From Flavobacterium psychroterrae (GTDB lineage: Bacteria > Bacteroidota > Bacteroidia > Flavobacteriales > Flavobacteriaceae), in assembly GCF_018380615.1 (NCBI RefSeq), contig NZ_JAGYVZ010000017.1:1-64000 (forward strand): 64,000 nucleotides of DNA. The letters are read 5' to 3'. Position 1 is the stretch's first letter. Each line of letters begins with the position of its first letter. Shown piece after piece: positions 50,582 through 59,563 of this stretch. Position numbers and translations under genes: made by a program. The notes beneath the pieces were generated by a model. That model was given only the letters and a program-made list of their open reading frames with translations, had not been told where the DNA came from and did not search any database.

Positions 50582-51583
50582 TTATATAAAGCTTCTGTAA
50601 ACGGTGTTTCTTAAACCAACTTCTAACAATAATAAAAAAGCTGCGAGTAAAACAAAAACTCTGTATTTTTCGTCGTAATCATAGAATTTTAATTCCTGGA
50701 TTTCAGTAGTTTCTAATTTATTAATCGAATTGTATATTTCGGCTAATTTATCGTTGCTGGTTGCTCTAAAATAAGTTCCATCGGTTTTACGGGCGATACT
50801 TTTCATTAATCGTTCGTCGATTTCAACTTTTTGCATTTTGAATAAAAAACCTCCGTTTGGTGCGTACGCGTATGGCGATGCTGCCATTCCGTTTGTTCCA
50901 ATACCAATTGTATATACTTTTATTCCGTATTGTTTTGCAATGTCTGATGCTGTTTCCGGTTCAATAAAACCGGCATTGTTAACACCATCGGTCATTAAAA
51001 TAATAACCCTGCTTTTTGCTTTACTATTTTTTAAACGGTTTACGGCGGTTGCCAATCCCATTCCTATTCCGGTTCCGTCTTGTAAAGTCGTATCGTATTT
51101 AATTCCTTTTATCGCTTCAAGAATTATCGCTTTATCACTTGTAACCGGAGTTTTTGTATAGGCTTCAGAAGCGTATAAAACCAGTCCAACTCTGTCATTT
51201 GGTCTTTCTCCCACAAAATCTGCCGCCACTCTTTTTAAAGCTTCCATACGGTTTGGCTTTAAATCTTTTGCAAGCATACTTCCTGAAACATCAATTGCCA
51301 AAACAATATCAATTCCTTTTGTGGTTTTAGTCTGACTGCTAATATCAACCGTTCTCGGTCTTGCTAATGCAACGATTAGAGAACTTAAACCAATAACTCT
51401 AAAAACGTACAAGCAAGGTTTTAATTTCGTTAAAAGCGATTCGCTGTTTTTGAAACCTTGCGTCGAGCTCATTTTTAAAGTTGCGGTTTGCTGATTTCGT
51501 TTCCAGAAAAACCATGTAATGGCAATTGGAATTAATATAAACAACCAAAAAAATTCTGGATTTAAAAAAGTTATTTTATTCAT
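50582..51583 (-). CDS. batA: BatA: VWA-domain inner-membrane protein
   Basis: The 333-residue protein has an N-terminal helix (FFWLFILIPIAITWFFWK), a second helix (PCLYVFRVIGLSSLIVALA), then a VWA domain with AIDVSGSMLAKDLKPNR (Asp-x-Ser-x-Ser) and a later IILMTDGVNNAGF. A C-terminal helix anchors it (YRVFVLLAAFLLLLEVGL). Its start overlaps the stop of the preceding gene by one base (TAATG), so translation is coupled. BatA is needed for full aerotolerance in Bacteroides. Confidence 0.95.
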   Translation of the reverse strand: MNKITFLNPEFFWLFILIPIAITWFFWKRNQQTATLKMSSTQGFKNSESLLTKLKPCLYVFRVIGLSSLIVALARPRTVDISSQTKTTKGIDIVLAIDVSGSMLAKDLKPNRMEALKRVAADFVGERPNDRVGLVLYASEAYTKTPVTSDKAIILEAIKGIKYDTTLQDGTGIGMGLATAVNRLKNSKAKSRVIILMTDGVNNAGFIEPETASDIAKQYGIKVYTIGIGTNGMAASPYAYAPNGGFLFKMQKVEIDERLMKSIARKTDGTYFRATSNDKLAEIYNSINKLETTEIQELKFYDYDEKYRVFVLLAAFLLLLEVGLRNTVYRSFI

Positions 51584-53214
51584 TAGTTGCCCGCTTTTCT
51601 AAGTTCAACAGAATTTAAAATTCTTGTCGTAATATCATTGGCGTATGTGTCGCCTTCTTCGTGTACAATCAAAATTTGCTGTAATCCCTGATCTTGTTTA
51701 AACAGTAAAAGTTCATAATAAGCTTTTGTACTTGTTTTATCAAGCGGGTTTAAAATAGTCATTGTTCCATATCCTTTAACTCCCTGAATACCTTGATTAG
51801 TTTGAAAATCTTCTTGTTTTACAATAATATTTTGTCCACCCTGAGATTCAATAACTTTAAGAGAACCTTCTAAAGCTTTTGCTAAATCAATATCAGTAGG
51901 GTTTTTAAACTTACTTGTCGAAACGGTTACGAAGAAATTATCAATCATGCTTCCATAAGTAAAAAGCTGCATTTCTTTGATTAAAGCCATTGTTTCTTTT
52001 GGAAGTACTTTTTGAGTGTCCATTCGTTTTAAAACCTGCGGAGTTTCAATTACAACGCCGGGGTTTCCGTATTCACTTTTTACCCATTCGCCTTCTAATA
52101 ATTCTTTAGAAGCATTTCCTAATACATTATCCTTAACATATTTAAAACCTTTCGTAGCAATAAAAAATCCGGTTGTTGCAATTATTAAAAACAAAACTGT
52201 TCCTACTGCTGTTGCAATACGTTTGTTGCGTTTTTTTAATAGTTGTAATTTTATTTGCTTTTGTTTTTGCGCTTCGTTCAATAACTGATCTTCTTCATCC
52301 GGAACTTCAGTCGGAATAGCGTTATCTAACGTTAAAATTACTTTTTGAATTTTATTTCGATCTTCGGTAATTTCAAATTCTAAAGGTTTAGATTTTGCAA
52401 ATTTTACTAAATCCGCCTGACGTAAAACGCGTTCTAAATTTTCGACCGTTTCAGGAGTTAAAGCCATTTTTTTCTTAGTCGAAGCATCTCTAATCGCGAG
52501 AATCAATTCAGATGTTGTGCTTTCCATTGCTGGAATATGAATCGCTTCTTCAATATAATTACGGGCAATATCCGTTAACTCACTGTAATATTCTTTGATT
52601 TCACCTTTTTGCCAAAGTTCTTTTTGCTCTAAATTATTTAATAAACTTGTCGCTTTTTCGATTGGAGTTTTATAAACTTCTTCTTCAATTTTTTTCTGCT
52701 GACGTTTTTTGATAAACCAATATACAAAAGCGCCAATTCCAAGAATAATTACTAAAGCCAAAATGTATTTCCACCAATCACCAATGCCGTTATCAGCAGC
52801 AGTAATATCTTTAATATCGTACATTTTTTGTTGTAAAGTATCGACTTTTATACTCGCAACTTCAACACGAATAGAATCTGAGAAATAAGGTTTTTTGTCA
52901 ATCAGAATCTGAACACTTGGAATTACGTATTTTCCGGAATCAAATTGTGTTAAACCATATTTTTTTATTAACTCGTAAGTGTCATTTTTTTTGACTGTGT
53001 CAATTGGATAAGATTGAATTACTTCTAAAGGTCCAATGGTTTTCAGTTTAGGAAAAACAACTTTCGATTTTGAGCTGACAACCGTTTTAAGCGTTAACTT
53101 AAACTCGGCTCCAATTTTATTTTTTGTAGTATCAATGCTCGTCTCAATCTGTTTTTGTTGTGCAAAAACAGCAGAGGAAAGTAAAAATAAAAAGATGTAA
53201 AACTTTAATTTCAT
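51583..53214 (-). CDS. Bat-operon envelope protein, 543 aa
   Basis: This exported protein has a signal peptide (KLKFYIFLFLLSSAVFAQ). A BatD-like beta-sandwich covers residues 20-130 (EFKLTLKTVVSSKSKVVFPKLKTIGPLEVIQSYP). A membrane helix lies near 145-165 (WWKYILALVIILGIGAFVYWFI), a cytoplasmic DUF4381-like helical part runs to about 320, and a second helix (AVGTVLFLIIATTGFFIATKGF) precedes a C-terminal domain. It sits between the DUF58 gene and batA, as in other Bacteroidota Bat operons. The exact family name is uncertain. Confidence 0.82.
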   Translation of the reverse strand: MKLKFYIFLFLLSSAVFAQQKQIETSIDTTKNKIGAEFKLTLKTVVSSKSKVVFPKLKTIGPLEVIQSYPIDTVKKNDTYELIKKYGLTQFDSGKYVIPSVQILIDKKPYFSDSIRVEVASIKVDTLQQKMYDIKDITAADNGIGDWWKYILALVIILGIGAFVYWFIKKRQQKKIEEEVYKTPIEKATSLLNNLEQKELWQKGEIKEYYSELTDIARNYIEEAIHIPAMESTTSELILAIRDASTKKKMALTPETVENLERVLRQADLVKFAKSKPLEFEITEDRNKIQKVILTLDNAIPTEVPDEEDQLLNEAQKQKQIKLQLLKKRNKRIATAVGTVLFLIIATTGFFIATKGFKYVKDNVLGNASKELLEGEWVKSEYGNPGVVIETPQVLKRMDTQKVLPKETMALIKEMQLFTYGSMIDNFFVTVSTSKFKNPTDIDLAKALEGSLKVIESQGGQNIIVKQEDFQTNQGIQGVKGYGTMTILNPLDKTSTKAYYELLLFKQDQGLQQILIVHEEGDTYANDITTRILNSVELRKAGN

Positions 53215-53346
53215 TTGATTTTTTTAATTTCAGATTTTATTCTAAAATGAATGCTTAATTATGGCACACGTATGACACTGATTTAAACGGATTTTATTTT
53301 TGGATTTTATATTTCTTAAAATCTAAGAAGTCTAATAATCTAAACA

Positions 53347-54210
53347 TTATCTTGACTTGAAATATCCCAGTAATTTCGTCACGTAATTTTCATCAACTCT
53401 TGTGTTTACTACGCCTGCTCCGGATTTACTGAAAATTTCCTTGAAATAATTGACTCTTTCATGATAATGTTTTTCGTAATTCATTCGAACTGTTTTTGAA
53501 CCTGTATCGACCAATTGAATTTTTCCGGTTTCGGCATCAAGCATTGTAACCATTCCTAAATTAGGGATTTTTTCTTCGCGAATATCGTAAACCCGAACTC
53601 CGGTAATATCATGTTTTTTAGAAGCAATTTTTAAGGTTTGCTCATAATTTTCAGACATGAAATCGGAAATTACAAAAACGATTGCTTTCTTCTTTTGAGT
53701 TCCCGATAAAAATTTTAAAGCAGCTCCAACATCTGTTTTCTGGCTTTTTGGTTGAAATTCGATTAATTCACGAATGATTCTCAAAACATGCGAACGCCCT
53801 TTTTTTGGCGGAATATACAACTCTACATTATCAGAGAATAATATTAAACCAATTTTGTCATTATTTTGTGTAGCCGAAAAAGCCATCGTTGCCGCAATTT
53901 CGGTGACGATGTCTTTTTTGAATTGACTTTTTGAACCAAAACCTTCTGAACCGGAAATATCTACCATTAACATCATGGTCAATTCGCGTTCTTCTTCAAA
54001 AACTTTTACGTGGGCTTCATTGTAGCGTGCAGTTACATTCCAATCGATGTTACGAATGTCATCGCCATATTGGTATTGACGTACTTCACTAAAAGTCATC
54101 CCGCGCCCTTTAAATGAAGAGTGGTATTCACCCGAAAAGATATGATTACTCAGTCTTTTGGTTTTGATTTCTATTTTCCGTACTTTTTTTAAAAGCTCTT
54201 TTGTATCCAT
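53347..54210 (-). CDS. DUF58 domain protein of the Bat operon
   Basis: This 287-residue cytoplasmic protein has the DUF58 signature (SFKGRGMTFSEVRQYQYGDD, IRNIDWNVTARYNEAHVKVFEEERELTMMLMVDISGS) running into a VWA-like fold. It is the standard partner of MoxR ATPases, probably linking the ATPase to the membrane VWA proteins BatA/BatB. The gene lies 81 nt after moxR, with a palindromic repeat in the gap. Confidence 0.94.
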   Translation of the reverse strand: MDTKELLKKVRKIEIKTKRLSNHIFSGEYHSSFKGRGMTFSEVRQYQYGDDIRNIDWNVTARYNEAHVKVFEEERELTMMLMVDISGSEGFGSKSQFKKDIVTEIAATMAFSATQNNDKIGLILFSDNVELYIPPKKGRSHVLRIIRELIEFQPKSQKTDVGAALKFLSGTQKKKAIVFVISDFMSENYEQTLKIASKKHDITGVRVYDIREEKIPNLGMVTMLDAETGKIQLVDTGSKTVRMNYEKHYHERVNYFKEIFSKSGAGVVNTRVDENYVTKLLGYFKSR

Positions 54211-54211
54211 T

Positions 54212-54289
54212 TCTTTAGTTTTCAGTCGCAGTTTTCAGTCGCAGTTTACTTAAATAAGGTGTTCACTGTGACTGAAAACTGAAAACTAT
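54212..54289. repeat. Tandem-word inverted repeat (TTTTCAGTCGCAG type)
   Basis: TTTTCAGTCGCAGTTTTCAG then TCGCAG pairs with CTGTGACTGAAAACTGAAAAC. It lies between moxR and the DUF58 gene. Confidence 0.75.
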
Positions 54290-54291
54290 TT

Positions 54292-55296
54292 TTAAGGTAC
54301 TTCAATCTCGTTTACGATTTTGTTGATAATGTCTACAGAAGTAATATTTTCGGCTTCAGCCTCATATGTTATCCCAACTCTGTGACGTAAAACATCATGT
54401 ACAACTGCACGAACATCTTCCGGAATTACATATCCACGACGTTTGATGAAAGCGTAACATTTTGCCGCAACGGCTAAATTGATACTTCCACGTGGTGATG
54501 CTCCAAAACTAATAAGAGGTTTTAAGTCGGCTAGTTTGTACTTCTCTGGATAACGAGTAGCAAATATGATATCTAAAATATATTTTTCGATTTTTTCGTC
54601 CATGTAAACTTCACGAACTGCTTCCTGAGCACGTAAAATTTGTTCTACAGAAACTACGGCATTTACTTTTTCGTAAGATCCTTTCAGGTTTTGACGAATT
54701 ACAAAACGCTCTTCATCAATTTTTGGATAATCAATTACGGTTTTAAGCATAAAACGATCGACTTGCGCTTCCGGAAGTTGGTATGTTCCTTCTTGCTCAA
54801 CAGGATTTTGAGTTGCCAATACTAAAAACGGACGATCAAGTTTGAAAGTTGTGTCGCCAATTGTTACTTGTTTTTCCTGCATCGCCTCCAAAAGTGCCGA
54901 TTGTACCTTTGCCGGAGCACGGTTAATCTCATCCGCAAGGACGAAATTAGCGAAGATTGGTCCTTTTTTAATCGAGAATTCGTTTGCTTTGATGTTGTAA
55001 ATCATCGTTCCAACAACATCGGCAGGTAATAAGTCGGGAGTAAACTGGATACGGCTAAACGAACCCTGAACCGCTTGCGACAATGTATTTATCGCTAAAG
55101 TTTTGGCTAATCCCGGAACACCTTCAAGCAAAATATGCCCTTGTCCCAAAAGTCCAATTAATAAACGCTCGACCATATGTTTCTGGCCCACAATAACTTT
55201 GTTCATTTCCATTGTAAGAAGGTCTATAAAAGCACTTTCTCTTTCAATTTTTTCATTTATCGCTCTAATGTCTAAAGTCGTTGTATTTTCTTCCAT
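54292..55296 (-). CDS. MoxR family AAA+ ATPase
   Basis: First gene of the Bat operon, 334 residues. Walker A is GVPGLAKT in LLEGVPGLAKTLAINTL, Walker B is NFVLADEINRAPAKVQSALLEAMQE, and sensor regions follow (FLVLATQNPVEQEGTYQLPEAQVDRF). MoxR ATPases act as chaperones that load metals or assemble VWA complexes. The genes that follow (DUF58, VWA and TPR proteins) are the classical MoxR-Bat set. Near its start on the minus strand I see only a weak -7-like element. Confidence 0.96.
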   Translation of the reverse strand: MEENTTTLDIRAINEKIERESAFIDLLTMEMNKVIVGQKHMVERLLIGLLGQGHILLEGVPGLAKTLAINTLSQAVQGSFSRIQFTPDLLPADVVGTMIYNIKANEFSIKKGPIFANFVLADEINRAPAKVQSALLEAMQEKQVTIGDTTFKLDRPFLVLATQNPVEQEGTYQLPEAQVDRFMLKTVIDYPKIDEERFVIRQNLKGSYEKVNAVVSVEQILRAQEAVREVYMDEKIEKYILDIIFATRYPEKYKLADLKPLISFGASPRGSINLAVAAKCYAFIKRRGYVIPEDVRAVVHDVLRHRVGITYEAEAENITSVDIINKIVNEIEVP

Positions 55297-55519
55297 ATAA
55301 ATATTTTTAAAACCTTTTTAAAACCTTGATTTTTATGCCTTACTTTTGAGAGTGCAAATTGAATATTTTTTGATAAGTAAGATGTTAAAGAATGGTTAAA
55401 ACTTCGACCAATGACCTAATTTTAAGGACTAATTGTGAATCTATTTTTATATTTTTAAGAACTTTGGTGATTATGTTTCAGAAAAGCATATTTATTACCA
55501 AAAATAACGCAATACAACC

Positions 55520-56392
55520 ATGAGTAAAACAACATTATCGCCCATAATTTCGGGTACTATGAATTGGGGTGTTTGGGATAAAAACCTTACGCCAAAAGAA
55601 ATGGAAAACATGATACAAATTTGTATCGAAAACAAAATTACCACTTTTGATCACGCAGACATTTACGGATCTTATACCACAGAAGCTGATTTTGGAAAAG
55701 CATTTCATGCCAGCAAAATTTCACGCGAAAAACTACAATTAATCACCAAATGCGGCATTCAATTAATTACTGAAGGACGTAAAAACACAATTAAGCATTA
55801 CGATTATTCTAAAGATTATATAATTTGGTCTGTCGAAGAATCATTAAAAAAACTGAAAACAGATTATGTTGATGTTTTTTTATTGCACAGACCAAGTCCT
55901 TTAATGCAAGCCGATGAAATTGCAGAAGCTGTTGAGAAATTAAAAACAGAAGGGAAAATTATTGATTTTGGACTTTCAAATTTCACGAGTTCTCAAACCG
56001 AATTAATTCGTCAGAAAACAGAAGTGAGTTACAATCAGGTACAATTTTCGGCAACAAATTTTGAACCAATGGTTGACGGAAGTTTTGATTATATGCAAAC
56101 GCACGGTATTTGCCCGTTGTCATGGAATCCGCTTGGAACTGTCTTTAGAGAAGATACAAAACAAACTCGTCGCTTGAAAAAACTGCTTTCAGAATTGGTT
56201 AAAAAATATGGTTTTGGATCTGATACAATTTTACTTGCCTGGATTTTAAAACATCCATCGGGAGTAATTCCGATAGCAGGAACAGTAAACGTTGCCAGAA
56301 TTCAATCGCTGATGAAAGCTGTTGAACTGGAAATGGATAAAGAAGACTGGTTCGCAATTTGGACAGAAAGTATGGGCGATGATGTGGCTTAA
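55520..56392 (+). CDS. Aldo/keto reductase
   Basis: The 290-residue (beta/alpha)8 NADPH oxidoreductase has family marks: ITTFDHADIYGSYTTEADFGKAF (catalytic Asp and Tyr), LKTDYVDVFLLHRPSPLM (His), IIDFGLSNFTSSQ and the C-terminal IPIAGTVNVARIQS (cofactor 2'-phosphate region). It resembles YdhF-type reductases. The substrate is unknown. It is divergent from moxR. Confidence 0.94.
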   Translation: MSKTTLSPIISGTMNWGVWDKNLTPKEMENMIQICIENKITTFDHADIYGSYTTEADFGKAFHASKISREKLQLITKCGIQLITEGRKNTIKHYDYSKDYIIWSVEESLKKLKTDYVDVFLLHRPSPLMQADEIAEAVEKLKTEGKIIDFGLSNFTSSQTELIRQKTEVSYNQVQFSATNFEPMVDGSFDYMQTHGICPLSWNPLGTVFREDTKQTRRLKKLLSELVKKYGFGSDTILLAWILKHPSGVIPIAGTVNVARIQSLMKAVELEMDKEDWFAIWTESMGDDVA

Positions 56393-56439
56393 AAATAGTT
56401 ATAGTTTTAAGTTTTCAGTGTCAGTATTCAGATAAAAAT

Positions 56440-56506
56440 ATTAGCCACAGATTAAAAGATTCTCACAGATTGAAAAATCATTTTAATCCTGTAATCTGTG
56501 GCAAAA
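56440..56506. repeat. Inverted repeat GCCACAGATTAAA / TTTAATCCTGTAATCTGTGGC
   Basis: Two CACAGATT words on the left (GCCACAGATTAAAAG and TCACAGATTG) pair with TTTAATCCTGTAATCTGTGGC. The same family as in 24650-24822. It lies between the aldo/keto reductase and the SDR gene. Confidence 0.7.
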
Positions 56507-56524
56507 AAACAAAATAAATAAAGA

Positions 56525-57277
56525 ATGAAAAAAACAGTTTTAATTACTGGTGCCACAAGCGGAATTGGAAAAGCAACTGCGCAATTGATGGCTAAAAACA
56601 ACTATAAAGTGATCCTTTGCGGAAGACGAAAAGACCGTTTAGAAGAACTTGAAAAAGAACTTTCGACTTTTACCGAAGTGTATTCATTGTCTTTTGATGT
56701 TCGTGATAAAAAGAATGTTCTTGAAAGTATTGCTTCTCTTCCTGCCGAATTTTCGACTATTGATGTTTTAATCAATAATGCAGGAAATGCTCACGGTTTA
56801 GATCCAATTCAAACGGGAGATTTAGACGATTGGGATGCGATGATTGATATTAATGTAAAAGGACTTTTGTATGTTTCGAAAGCGATAATTCCAAAAATGA
56901 CTGAGAGAAAATCGGGGCATATTATCAATATTGGTTCAACAGCTGCCAAAGAAGTTTATCCAAACGGAAATGTATATTGCGGAACAAAACATGCAGTTGA
57001 CGCTATTACAGCGGGAATGCGAATTGATTTAAATCCATTTGGAATTAGAGTTGGAGCAATTCATCCCGGAATGGTTGCTACAGAATTTAGCGAAGTTCGT
57101 TTTAAAGGTGATGCTGACAGAGCATCGAATGTCTACAAAGGCTTTGATCCGTTACAGGCAGAAGATGTTGCAGATATTATTCACTTTGTGGTTTCAAGAC
57201 CATATCATGTAAATATTGCCGATTTGATGGTGATGAGTACAGCGCAAGCATCGTCGACGATCGTTAAGAGAGATTAA
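56525..57277 (+). CDS. Short-chain dehydrogenase/reductase
   Basis: This classical SDR of 250 residues has the NADP site TGATSGIGKATAQ, the NNAGNAHG motif, a catalytic Ser in IINIGSTAAKE and YCGTKHAVDA (Tyr-x-x-x-Lys). It resembles YdfG-type 3-hydroxy acid/serine dehydrogenases. It is co-directional with the aldo/keto reductase, separated by a 132 nt gap with an inverted repeat. Confidence 0.95.
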   Translation: MKKTVLITGATSGIGKATAQLMAKNNYKVILCGRRKDRLEELEKELSTFTEVYSLSFDVRDKKNVLESIASLPAEFSTIDVLINNAGNAHGLDPIQTGDLDDWDAMIDINVKGLLYVSKAIIPKMTERKSGHIINIGSTAAKEVYPNGNVYCGTKHAVDAITAGMRIDLNPFGIRVGAIHPGMVATEFSEVRFKGDADRASNVYKGFDPLQAEDVADIIHFVVSRPYHVNIADLMVMSTAQASSTIVKRD

Positions 57278-57289
57278 TCAGATTAATTA

Positions 57290-57427
57290 CATTTTTAGAC
57301 TAACTTAGACTTCTTAGATTTTAAGATGAATTAATCTAAAAATCTAAGAACAATAGAGGTCTCGAAAAAAAGTAATCTCAGAAAATCTAAGAAGTCTAAT
57401 AATGTAACTTTCTAAGAAGTCTAAAAA
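57290..57427. repeat. Tandem-word inverted repeat (CTAAGAAGTCTAA type)
   Basis: TTTAGACTAACTTAGAC, TTCTTAGATTTTAAG on the left and AATCTAAGAAC, AAATCTAAGAAGTC, TTTCTAAGAAGTC on the right. It fills the gap between the SDR gene and the AlbA_2 gene. Confidence 0.75.
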
Positions 57428-58579
57428 ATGATTAACAAACGCCTTTTAATAAAAAATTTACTCGCTCATAATGACGAGAGCAGTTTTTATGATAAAAAAA
57501 GGCAGTTGAACCTGCATTCACGTGAAGGAAAAGGAAAGTTTTTAAAACACATTTGTGCATTATCAAATTCAAACCCAACCAATAATTCTTATATCGTTGT
57601 TGGAGTTGAAGATCAGGATAACGAAATTGTAGGCGATGATTTTTTTGACGATAGTAGAATCCAGAATCTTGTCAATGCTTTTCTGGAAAATCCGCCTAAG
57701 ATTCAGTATGAAAATGTACCGTTTCCGAATCTTCCCAAAGACAAAGTTGTGGGATTGGTTACGATTAAGCCCAAAAGCAAAATTTCGTATTTCAAAAAAG
57801 GAATTCATACAACTCCGGCCAATAGTGTTTTTATCCGGCGAGGCAGTAATTCGGTTCCTGTTGAAGGCGAAATCGAAAAAAACTACCAGAATACTGAAAC
57901 GGTTATTGGAATTGAAAATAGTTCCCGAAATAGTATTCAATATACGCTTGATGGTGTAATCGATTTTATGAATTTCAGGCACAAAGATATGTCGCCAAAA
58001 TATCATGTTTTTAAAGAATTATTCGTGATTTGCTGGGCAGGAGTTCCGCATAAATCACGTGATAAAACTTTTTTATCCCGGGTAGATATTGAGTTGATCA
58101 ACGAGCAGATAAAACTTTTTTACTCAGCTCAGGATGTGGTTACGATAGTTTTTGATGACGATAGTTTTACGATAACCGAATATGTTCCGCTTGGATTAAA
58201 CGACAAAACAAGTTATTATCCGTTAGAACAGCAAACGATTCATTTTTTTGATAACGGATATTATAAAATTGAAAGGCAAATGCTTTTTCAGCCTCCGGAA
58301 TTCAACAGGAAAATGTTATATCATATTTATAATGCAAATACGGCATTACTCCAAAAATTGCAAAAAGGTATTGCTTTATCAGAACGTGAATTAAAAGATC
58401 TCGAAAATCTTCCGTCCACTTTTATGATTTGTTATCTGAATGGTTTTGATGATGCCAAACAAAAATTAATTGACGCTAAATTACTTTTAAAGCCTTTTGG
58501 GAATATTTATTTATCGTTTAAAGAGGCCTTGAGGATTTTGAGAAAGATGAAGTATGACTTTCAGGAAGGTTCTAAATAA
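57428..58579 (+). CDS. AlbA_2 (Schlafen-like) domain protein
   Basis: The 383-residue protein has an N-terminal AlbA_2-type divergent ATPase/nuclease-like domain: EGKGKFLKHICALSNSNPTNNSYIVVGVEDQDNEIVGDDFFDDSRIQNLVNAFLENPPKIQYENVPF (residues about 35-105), ending NSVFIRRGSNSVPV. A longer C-terminal region of unknown fold follows, with a charged helical end. AlbA_2 proteins are often transcription- or defence-linked, and Schlafen relatives cleave RNA, but no such function can be claimed here. No HTH is visible. Confidence 0.8.
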   Translation: MINKRLLIKNLLAHNDESSFYDKKRQLNLHSREGKGKFLKHICALSNSNPTNNSYIVVGVEDQDNEIVGDDFFDDSRIQNLVNAFLENPPKIQYENVPFPNLPKDKVVGLVTIKPKSKISYFKKGIHTTPANSVFIRRGSNSVPVEGEIEKNYQNTETVIGIENSSRNSIQYTLDGVIDFMNFRHKDMSPKYHVFKELFVICWAGVPHKSRDKTFLSRVDIELINEQIKLFYSAQDVVTIVFDDDSFTITEYVPLGLNDKTSYYPLEQQTIHFFDNGYYKIERQMLFQPPEFNRKMLYHIYNANTALLQKLQKGIALSERELKDLENLPSTFMICYLNGFDDAKQKLIDAKLLLKPFGNIYLSFKEALRILRKMKYDFQEGSK

Positions 58580-58617
58580 GTTACAAAGGTTTTTCTGAAA
58601 AATTTGATTTTTTGAAT

Positions 58618-58716
58618 TGCCTCCAGCTTTAGCTGGAGATATAATTGTTTGTTTTTAATGGGCTTTAGCCAAATTATTTCACTTTTTTATTAGACGCACT
58701 GCTTTGCGCCTCTACT
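58618..58716. repeat. REP-like composite element
   Basis: Three compact stem sequences in a row: CTCCAGCTTTAGCTGGAG (58621-58638), GGGCTTTAGCC (58660-58670) and GACGCACTGCTTTGCGCCTC (about 58695-58714). I recall each as a common short intergenic repeat in Flavobacterium. It ends at the stop of the minus-strand lipoprotein gene. Confidence 0.6.
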
Positions 58717-59458
58717 ATTGATATTTTAAATACTTACCAATTTTAGCATAAGGAAACAAGATTTCTTTTGATCCATCAGCATACGAAGCGGCTTCATACG
58801 AGTTGTAGTATAACAGCAAACCTTCGGTTGTGTAAAAAATATTTTGTGGCAATTGAAATTTGTCGTTTTCAAACATTAAACCTGTTGCGTTAATATTTGA
58901 TTTTTCAGGAATCTTATATTTTTTTCTGAATTCTTTTTCGGCGAAAGCCTTAAATTCTTTTGCGTTTTTGAAGATTTCATCTGTAAAGATTGTTTTTCCG
59001 GTTTTAGGATGAAATAATAAAGACCGAAAACCCTGATATCCGTGAGCGCCGCCGGTAAAAGTATAATGTTCGATTTTTATATTGATAATCTGATCAGATT
59101 CAAACTCAACGTTTCCTTTTACTTTAGCTTCCCAGCCAAAAGTTTCAGTGGGAAATTTTTTGTGCATTTCTTCATAAGATGCAATAAAGGATTCGGCTAA
59201 AGTTTTATAATCTTTTGCTTTTGATGGATCTTCTTCAAAGTAAACAATCTCTTTTATAACAGAAAACACTTTTTTGTTAATGCTGTCTTTCACGATAGGA
59301 ACATTTTTTGCAATCGGAATATCAATAGTTATTTTAGGGCAATCTTTTTCGCAGGGAATGGTTGATTTTTTTTCAAATGTCTCATTGTCAAATGAAAGCT
59401 CTTTGCTGCAACTTGCAAAAGTTAGAACTAAAAAGGCTAAAAAAATAGAATGTTTCAT
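58715..59458 (-). CDS. DUF3298/DUF4163-like lipoprotein
   Basis: The ATG at 59458 gives 247 residues starting MKHSIFLAFLVLTFASCSKELSF, a clear lipoprotein signal with Cys17. The rest matches the DUF4163/DUF3298 pattern: FVWEAKVKGNVEFESDQIINIKIEHYTFTGGAHGYQGFRSLLFHPKTG-like segment (IEHYTFTGGAHGYQG) followed by KTIFTDEIFK. Such proteins resemble the heat-shock-like DUF3298 family and are probably envelope proteins. A longer frame to 59644 crosses the metB promoter region and is rejected. Confidence 0.83.
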   Translation of the reverse strand: MKHSIFLAFLVLTFASCSKELSFDNETFEKKSTIPCEKDCPKITIDIPIAKNVPIVKDSINKKVFSVIKEIVYFEEDPSKAKDYKTLAESFIASYEEMHKKFPTETFGWEAKVKGNVEFESDQIINIKIEHYTFTGGAHGYQGFRSLLFHPKTGKTIFTDEIFKNAKEFKAFAEKEFRKKYKIPEKSNINATGLMFENDKFQLPQNIFYTTEGLLLYYNSYEAASYADGSKEILFPYAKIGKYLKYQ

Positions 59459-59522
59459 GTCAAAAAGTGTTAATTTATTATAAAGGTAAGAAGTTGTTTC
59501 GGGATTAAAATAAATTAAACGG

Positions 59523-59530
59523 TAAATTTG
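59523..59530 (+). promoter_or_regulatory. Candidate -7 box of the cystathionine gamma-synthase gene
   Basis: TAAATTTG fits TAnnTTTG, 33 nt before the ATG. A TTG lies at 59494-59496, 26 nt upstream, too far for a standard -33. Confidence 0.4.
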
Positions 59531-59563
59531 CAGCACATTTAAGCATTTAAAATTTGTAATTAT

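Noticed and set aside
57428-58579. AlbA_2 protein as part of a defence island
   Set aside because: Its neighbours are metabolic oxidoreductases and a lipoprotein; nothing else defence-like is nearby.
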